Shown here: positions 58,887 through 64,000 of the stretch, one piece after another
Numbering within the stretch: the stretch's first letter is position 1
How the letters are laid out: each line of letters starts with the position of its first letter
NCBI GenBank assembly: GCA_900470095.1
Contig: UBZM01000036.1
Location: 62,001 to 126,000, forward strand
Reading direction: 5' to 3'
DNA: 64,000 nt
From: Hyphomicrobiales bacterium
Lineage (GTDB): Bacteria; Pseudomonadota; Alphaproteobacteria; Rhizobiales; Beijerinckiaceae
The notes under the pieces: generated by a model
Database searches by the model: none
What the model was told of the DNA's origin: nothing
The model's input: only the letters and a program-made list of their open reading frames with translations
Program-made: the position numbers and the translations under genes

Positions 58887-61800
58887 TCAGTGTGCTTCGT
58901 CCCAGTTGCCGGCCGCGCGTGCATCGACCTGGAGCGGCACCCGCAACTGCACCGCCGGGTGCGGTGCCTCGACCATCACCTTGGTGATCACCGGCAGCGT
59001 CGCCTCGACCTGGGCGTCCGGCACTTCGAAAACGAGTTCGTCATGCACCTGCAGCAGCATGCGGGCATCGAGCCTGGCCCCAGTCAGCGCTCCCTCCATC
59101 CGGATCATGGCACGGCGGATGATGTCGGCAGCCGAGCCCTGGATCGGAGCGTTGATCGCCTGCCGCTCGACAAAGGCGCGCTCGGACGGGTTCTTCGAGG
59201 CGACGGCCGGGAAATGGCAGACTCTGCCGAAGATCGTGGTGACATGGCCGTTCGCCCTGACCGCCGTCTTGGTCTGATCCATATAGTCGCGGATGCCGGG
59301 GAAGCGCTCGAAATACTTGCGGATATAGGCGCCCGCTTCCTCGCGCCCGATGCCGAGCTGATTGGCGAGCCCGAAGGCCGAGATCCCGTAGATGATGCCG
59401 AAATTGATGGCCTTGGCACGGCGGCGCACCTCGCTCGGCATGCCCGCGACCGGCACGCCAAACATTTCCGACGCGGTCATGGCGTGGATGTCGATACCGT
59501 CGGCAAAGGCCTGCCGGAGCTGCGGTATGTCCGCGATATGCGCGAGAAGGCGCAGTTCGATCTGGCTGTAGTCGGCCGAGATCAGTTTGTGACCCTTCTC
59601 CGGAATGAAGGCTGTGCGGATCTTGCGGCCCGCCTCGGTGCGGATCGGGATGTTCTGGAGATTGGGCTCAGAGGACGAGAGCCGCCCCGTCGTCGTCGCG
59701 GCCAGGGCATAGGAGGTGTGCACCCGGTTGGTGGTCGCGTTCACATAGGCTGGCAGTGAATCGGTATAGGTCGATTTCAGCTTGGCGAGCTGGCGCCATT
59801 CCAGGATCTTCGACGGCAGCGGGTGGCCCTGCTCTGCGAGATCTTCCAGCACGCCGGCTCCCGTCGCCCATTGTCCGGTCGCGGTCTTCTTGGCGCCAGC
59901 GAGTCCCATCTTGCCGAACAGGATGTCACCGAGCTGCTTCGGACTGCCGATCGTGAATTTCTCGCCGGCGATCTCGTAGATCTCATCCTCGAGCCGCGCG
60001 AGCCCCTGCGCGAAGTCGCCCGAGAGCCGCGACAGGATCTGCCGGTCGATGGCGATGCCGCGGCTTTCCATGCGCGCGAGAACGGCGATCAGGGGCCGCT
60101 CGAGCGTCTCATAGACGGTGGTCTTGCTTTCGGCCGCCAGCCGGGGCTTCAGCGCGCGCCAGAGCCGCAAGGTGACGTCGGCATCCTCCGCCGCATAGGC
60201 GGTCGCCTTTTCCAGATCGATCTTGTCGAAGGTCACCTGTGCCTTGCCGGTGCCCGCGACCTGCGAATAGGGGATGGTCTCGTGGCCAAGATGCAGCTCC
60301 GAGAGCTTGTCCATGCCGTGGCTGTTATTGCCGGCATCCAGCGCATAGGAGATCAGCATCGTGTCCTCGATCGGGGACACGGTGAGCCCGTGACGCTGCA
60401 GGATGAGCAGGTCGTATTTCAGGTTCTGACCGATCTTCAGCACGCCGGCATCGGCAAGCAGCGGTTTCAGTGCCGCGACCGCCTCGGTGAGGGGAATCTG
60501 ACCCTCCAGCATGCCGCCGCCGAACAGGTCGGTGCCGCCGCGATGCTGCAACGGGACATAGCAGGCGCGGCCCGGCGCGACGGCGAGCGAGATGCCGACG
60601 AGATCGGCCTGCATTGCATCGAGCGAGTTCGTCTCGGTATCGAGCGCGACCTGGCCGGCCTCATAGGACCACGCGATCCAGCGCTGGAGATCGGCTAGCG
60701 TGCGCACGCATTCATAGGTCGAGCGGTCGATCGGCAGCTTCGCGACCTCGTCGCGCCGCTGCGCCACGAGATCGGCCGGCTTCATCCAGCCATCTCTGTC
60801 GGATGCTGCCGCAATGGGCGCCTGCGCCGAGCCCGGAGCAGCGACTGTCACGCCGGCGGTGGCGGCGATCGCCTCACCGGCCAGTACGTCCGTGCCGGCG
60901 TAGAGCGCCTTGAGCTCGGCTGCACGCGATCCGCCGGGTGCGAGCGCCGGGTCCGGGTCGACCGCTGCGACATCGACCTCGTAGGCCTCGGCAACGCGCT
61001 TGGTGATGGTGGTGAATTCCATCGCCTTGAGGAAGGCGACGAGCCTGGCGGGATCGGGCGGGCTCAGGGTCAGGTCCGCAAGCGGTGTCTCGACCGCGAC
61101 ATCGTCGACCAGGGTGACGAGCTTGTGCGAGATGCGGATCTTCTCGACCACCTCGGGGTTGGTCAGCGTTTCCCGGCGCTTCGGCTGCTTGATCTCGCCG
61201 GCGCGCGCCAGCAGCGTCTCCAGATCGCCGAACTCGCCGATGAGCTGGGCGGCGGTCTTGATGCCGATGCCGGGGGCGCCCGGCACATTGTCGGTCGCGT
61301 CGCCGGCAAGCGCCTGCACGTCGACGACCTTGTCGGGCGTCACGCCGAAATACTCGACCACCTCGGGCTCGCCGATCTTGCGCTCGGCGCGAAAGCCCTT
61401 GCCCTTCGATGCGTCGCCGGAGGCAGGGTCGTACATGGCGACGCCCGGCCGCACGAGTTGCATCAGGTCCTTGTCGGCCGAGACGATCAGCACGTCGGCT
61501 CCAGCCTCGCGCGCCTGCCGGGCATAGGTCGCGATCAGGTCGTCGGCCTCGTAGACATCCTGCTCTACCGGGATCAGGCCGAAGGCACGGACCGCCTCGC
61601 GCATCAGCGGGAACTGCGGAATCAGGTCGGCCGGAGGCTCGGAGCGATTGCCCTTATAGGCCGGATAGAGCGCCTTGCGGAACGAGTTCTCGGTCTTGTC
61701 GAAAACGATGGCGAGGTGGGTCGGCTTCACGCCGAGTACGCCTTCTCGCACGAACTGGAAGAGCTTGGTCGCAAACAGCCTGACTGCGCCGGAGGGCAGT

Positions 61801-61928
61801 CCATCCGAGCGCGAAAGATACTTTCGATCCTGATTGATCGACTGGAAATAGGCGCGGAAGATGAAGTTCGAGCCGTCGACGAGAAAGAGATGGTCGCCGG
61901 GCTTGAGGTCTGGTGCGGTCGTGCTCAT
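58887..61928 (-). CDS. polA: DNA polymerase I
   Basis: 1013 residues from ATG 61928, the start of the family-like sequence; 26 residues upstream are dropped. The 5'-3' exonuclease domain begins with F-L-V-D-G-S-N-F-I-F-R-A-Y-F. The proofreading domain keeps its catalytic D-T-E (V-A-L-D-T-E-T-N-S-L-D). The polymerase domain has D-Y-S-Q-I-E-L-R, K-A-I-N-F-G-I-I-Y-G and H-D-E. It fills gaps in repair and replaces primers. Divergent from the nitroreductase gene. Confidence 0.97.
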   Translation of the reverse strand: MSTTAPDLKPGDHLFLVDGSNFIFRAYFQSINQDRKYLSRSDGLPSGAVRLFATKLFQFVREGVLGVKPTHLAIVFDKTENSFRKALYPAYKGNRSEPPADLIPQFPLMREAVRAFGLIPVEQDVYEADDLIATYARQAREAGADVLIVSADKDLMQLVRPGVAMYDPASGDASKGKGFRAERKIGEPEVVEYFGVTPDKVVDVQALAGDATDNVPGAPGIGIKTAAQLIGEFGDLETLLARAGEIKQPKRRETLTNPEVVEKIRISHKLVTLVDDVAVETPLADLTLSPPDPARLVAFLKAMEFTTITKRVAEAYEVDVAAVDPDPALAPGGSRAAELKALYAGTDVLAGEAIAATAGVTVAAPGSAQAPIAAASDRDGWMKPADLVAQRRDEVAKLPIDRSTYECVRTLADLQRWIAWSYEAGQVALDTETNSLDAMQADLVGISLAVAPGRACYVPLQHRGGTDLFGGGMLEGQIPLTEAVAALKPLLADAGVLKIGQNLKYDLLILQRHGLTVSPIEDTMLISYALDAGNNSHGMDKLSELHLGHETIPYSQVAGTGKAQVTFDKIDLEKATAYAAEDADVTLRLWRALKPRLAAESKTTVYETLERPLIAVLARMESRGIAIDRQILSRLSGDFAQGLARLEDEIYEIAGEKFTIGSPKQLGDILFGKMGLAGAKKTATGQWATGAGVLEDLAEQGHPLPSKILEWRQLAKLKSTYTDSLPAYVNATTNRVHTSYALAATTTGRLSSSEPNLQNIPIRTEAGRKIRTAFIPEKGHKLISADYSQIELRLLAHIADIPQLRQAFADGIDIHAMTASEMFGVPVAGMPSEVRRRAKAINFGIIYGISAFGLANQLGIGREEAGAYIRKYFERFPGIRDYMDQTKTAVRANGHVTTIFGRVCHFPAVASKNPSERAFVERQAINAPIQGSAADIIRRAMIRMEGALTGARLDARMLLQVHDELVFEVPDAQVEATLPVITKVMVEAPHPAVQLRVPLQVDARAAGNWDEAH

Positions 61929-62023
61929 GGCGCGGACCTTATGCGGGCGGCGCGGCCGGGTCCATTGCATCCGGGGCGCGATTCGCAGCAAGCTGCGCCA
62001 AAACACGTCAGGAGCGACACGTC

Positions 62024-62689
62024 ATGAGTCCCTACGTCACCATGCCTCTGGTTTTCGAGGGTGTTCCCGAGGATCAGATGCAGGGGCGCGCGGAGGCCTT
62101 CCTTGCCCGCATGTGCAAGCGCCGCACGGTGCGCGACTATTCGCAGCGGCCGGTTCCGCGCAAACTGATCGAGACGGCGGTTAGGGCCGCCGGAACCGCT
62201 CCGTCCGGTGCGAACCAACAGCCATGGACCTTCGTCTGCATCTCCGATCCGGAGCGCAAGAAGCTGATCCGTGACGGGGCGGAAGAGGAGGAGCGTGCCT
62301 TCTATGCCGGTCGAGCCGGCGAGGAATGGCTCGGTGCGCTTGCCCATCTCGGCACCGACGACAACAAGCCCTTCCTCGAAGGGGCGCCCTGGCTGATCGC
62401 GATCTTTGCGCAACGCTGGGGTTATGATGCGCAGGGCCGCAAGGTGAAGCACTATTACGTGCCGGAATCGGTCGGCATCGCGACCGGCTTCCTGATTGCG
62501 GCGCTGCACGATGCCGGGCTCGCGACCCTGACCCATACGCCGGCGCCGATGAATTTCCTGAACGAGATTTGCGGGCGGCCGGACAACGAGAAGGCCCTGA
62601 TCCTGCTCGTCGTCGGCTATCCCGCTGAGGATTGCGTCGTTCCCGCGATCGGCAAGAAGCCGCTGGAGGAAATCGCAAGTTTCCTTTGA
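62024..62689 (+). CDS. Nitroreductase-family flavoprotein
   Basis: 221 residues from ATG 62024 with AGGAG ahead. The FMN-binding start R-R-T-V-R-D-Y-S, followed by G-T-A-P-S-G-A-N-Q-Q-P-W, is typical. Y-Y-V-P-E-S-V-G-I-A-T-G-F and L-A-T-L-T-H-T-P lean toward the iodotyrosine-deiodinase/BluB side of the family rather than NfsB. The natural substrate cannot be stated. Confidence 0.9.
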   Translation: MSPYVTMPLVFEGVPEDQMQGRAEAFLARMCKRRTVRDYSQRPVPRKLIETAVRAAGTAPSGANQQPWTFVCISDPERKKLIRDGAEEEERAFYAGRAGEEWLGALAHLGTDDNKPFLEGAPWLIAIFAQRWGYDAQGRKVKHYYVPESVGIATGFLIAALHDAGLATLTHTPAPMNFLNEICGRPDNEKALILLVVGYPAEDCVVPAIGKKPLEEIASFL

Positions 62690-62703
62690 GGGCGTCGGAC
62701 CTC

Positions 62704-62728
62704 GATGCTCGCTGCTGTGGCGAGCATC
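62704..62728. terminator. Hairpin between convergent genes
   Basis: GATGCTCGC-TGCTGTG-GCGAGCATC, exact 9-bp arms, in the 135-bp gap between the nitroreductase (plus) and aldo/keto reductase (minus) genes. A second short palindrome, CCTCGCC-T-GGCGAGG, follows at about 62750. Either could end transcription from both sides, although T-runs are lacking. Confidence 0.5.
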
Positions 62729-62824
62729 AAGCTCCTGAAGACGAGCCTCGCCTGGCGAGGACGCGCATGGTCGGGGCGGACCTGACCATGACGGACCCTA
62801 TCTGGGCTCAGGGGCCTCGCCGGC

Positions 62825-63763
62825 TTACGCGGTGATGGCGTCGATCTCAGCCAGTTCATCGGCGTTGAGCGTCCAGCTCGCAGCCTTCACATTGGCTTCG
62901 ATCTGCTCGGGCCTGGTGGCGCCCGCGATGACGCTGGAGACGACCGGCTGAGCCGCCAGCCAGGAGAAGGCCAGCTCGACCATCGTCTTGCCGTGCTTCT
63001 CGCAGAAGGCGGAGAGCTTCTCGGTCTTCTGCCAGTTCGCCTCGGTCAGGACCTCGTTGGCGCGCTGGGCCTCACGCGTCATGCGCGCGCCGTCCGGCAT
63101 CGGCTGATTTCGCTTGTACTTGCCGGTGAGCAGGCCGTTCGCGAGCGGGAAATACGGCAGAAGTCCCATGCCAAAATGGCGGGCAGCCGGAATCAGCTCC
63201 TTTTCGGCGCCGCGCACCAGCAGGCTGTACTCGTCCTGGCAGGAGGCAAAGCCTTCGATGCCATGGTTGCGCGCTGTCCAGTAGGCATCCGCGACCTGCC
63301 AGCTCGGCAGGTTCGAGCAGCCGATATAGCGCACCTTGCCCTGCCGGATCAGGTCCTCGAGCGTGCGCAGCGTTTCCTCGATGGGGGTCAGCGGGTCCGG
63401 CCGGTGGATCTGGTAGAGGTCGATCCAGTCCGTCTTCAGCCGCTTCAGCGAAGCCTCGACGGCCTCCACGATATAGCGCCGCGAGCCGCCCTTCTTGATG
63501 CCCTCGGCATCCATGTCCATGCCGAATTTGGTCGCCAGCACGATGTCCTTGCGGCGTGCGCCCAGGAGTTCGCCGAGAGCCGTCTCCGAGCCGCCGCGCG
63601 CGCCATAGATGTCGGCGGTGTCGAACAGGGTGATGCCGCTCTCGATCGCCTTGTCGACGACCTTGCGGGCCGCCTCGAGATCGATCCGGCCGCCGAAATT
63701 GTTGCAGCCGAGGCCGACGAGCGAAACGCGCAGGCCGGTACGGCCGAGATTGCGGGTAAGCAT
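62825..63763 (-). CDS. Aldo/keto reductase
   Basis: 312 residues from ATG 63763, with GGGAGG ahead; a longer frame to 63805 has no such signal. NADPH-dependent TIM barrel. The catalytic tetrad is visible: D-T-A-D-I-Y-G (Asp, Tyr), T-K-F-G (Lys) and Y-Q-I-H-R-P (His). The C-terminal cofactor segment A-G-A-T-R-P-E-Q-I-E-A-N resembles the potassium-channel beta-subunit/YghZ branch. The substrate is unknown. Confidence 0.92.
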   Translation of the reverse strand: MLTRNLGRTGLRVSLVGLGCNNFGGRIDLEAARKVVDKAIESGITLFDTADIYGARGGSETALGELLGARRKDIVLATKFGMDMDAEGIKKGGSRRYIVEAVEASLKRLKTDWIDLYQIHRPDPLTPIEETLRTLEDLIRQGKVRYIGCSNLPSWQVADAYWTARNHGIEGFASCQDEYSLLVRGAEKELIPAARHFGMGLLPYFPLANGLLTGKYKRNQPMPDGARMTREAQRANEVLTEANWQKTEKLSAFCEKHGKTMVELAFSWLAAQPVVSSVIAGATRPEQIEANVKAASWTLNADELAEIDAITA

Positions 63764-63898
63764 GATATGATCCTCCCAGAGAGGGCGGCAGAGGATCAGA
63801 GCCAAGGCGACGTGGCAATCGCCGCTATCGTCATTCGCGGGCTGCGCGAGGCGCAGGTTCGCGGAAACCCGCGAATGTCGGGTCGTTCACAACGAAAA

Positions 63899-63923
63899 AT
63901 GGCCGGGCGAGGGGCCCGGCCAT
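63899..63923 (-). terminator. Rho-independent terminator for the gene at the right edge
   Basis: Arms ATGGCCGGGC and GCCCGGCCAT are exact reverse complements with a 5-nt loop. On the minus strand the stem is followed by TTTTTCG. It lies 13 nt after the stop of the partial gene at 63937. Confidence 0.85.
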
Positions 63924-63936
63924 CCTGCAGTAGCCG

Positions 63937-64000
63937 TTACGCCACCGCTTCCTTTTGCTTCTGCGAGCGCTTGCGCTCGTTGGGGTCGAGCACGCCCTTG
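63937..64000 (-). CDS. C-terminal end of an unidentified gene (partial)
   Basis: Reading leftward from the edge, the frame ends K-G-V-L-D-P-N-E-R-K-R-S-Q-K-Q-K-E-A-V-A and a TAA stop (63939-63937). The lysine- and arginine-rich tail, together with a strong terminator directly after it, supports a real gene, perhaps nucleic-acid-binding. Twenty residues are too few to name a family. Confidence 0.55.
   Translation of the reverse strand, partial: KGVLDPNERKRSQKQKEAVA

Noticed and set aside
1..64000. CRISPR arrays, insertion sequences, integrases
   Set aside because: No regularly spaced direct repeats and no transposase or integrase motifs were found on either strand. A very short or degenerate element could have been missed by eye.

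Overview
The window is a high-GC chromosomal segment around the dnaA-dnaN-recF-gyrB replication genes of an alphaproteobacterium. The PhyR-NepR-EcfG general stress response locus, the mutM/ubiE-ubiB/coaBC-dut neighbourhood and several GANTC sites before dnaA point to Hyphomicrobiales (Rhizobiales), probably a Bosea-like organism. The genus is an inference from gene content. I saw no rRNA, tRNA, CRISPR array, prophage or insertion sequence.

Layout. 0-4 kb (mostly minus strand): coaBC, dut, an Rrf2-type regulator, cysK and an acetyltransferase, closely packed or overlapping. 4-9.2 kb: AMP nucleosidase, then an ArsR-led plus-strand operon (DoxX-like, SRPBCC, DUF1579, PhnB-like VOC, serine hydrolase) with a 32-bp operator laid over its promoter. 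9.2-15.5 kb: ubiE-ubiB divergent from mutM, then enoyl-CoA hydratase, a PLP ammonia-lyase coupled to RidA, and rpsT. 15.5-25.4 kb: a long untranslated leader, dnaA, dnaN, recF, a LysE exporter, recQ and gyrB. 25.6-28.1 kb: small accessory genes (DedA-like, histidine phosphatase, PAP2 phosphatase, an unknown).

28.4-38.0 kb is an accessory cluster. It holds a LacI-family regulator with a perfect 18-bp operator beside its own start, then on the opposite strand a metallophosphoesterase, a dual-specificity-type phosphatase, an inositol-monophosphatase-type enzyme, two paralogous periplasmic binding proteins, an ABC ATPase and a fused double permease. The set looks like import of a phosphorylated organic compound followed by cytoplasmic dephosphorylation. 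The substrate is unknown.

38.5-45.3 kb: LysR regulator with a divergent, non-canonical SDR, glutaminase, diguanylate cyclase, FMN reductase, PmtA-like methyltransferase and a Crp/Fnr regulator. 45.4-58.9 kb is a general stress response island. Around phyR, nepR, ecfG and two HisKA_2-type kinases I found nine GGAAC-N16/17-CGTT elements, each correctly oriented in front of a gene (SbmA-like ABC transporter, a small membrane protein, nepR-ecfG-kinase, DUF1328 plus a 24-residue peptide, an extensin-like protein, an 84-residue unknown, a stand-alone receiver, DUF883/holin-like pair, AI-2E-type permease). 58.9-64 kb: polA, a nitroreductase, an aldo/keto reductase and the end of an unidentified gene.

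Starts were moved inward from the longest open frame wherever a ribosome binding site or family length argued for it. Family calls rest on motifs read by eye; no database search was run.
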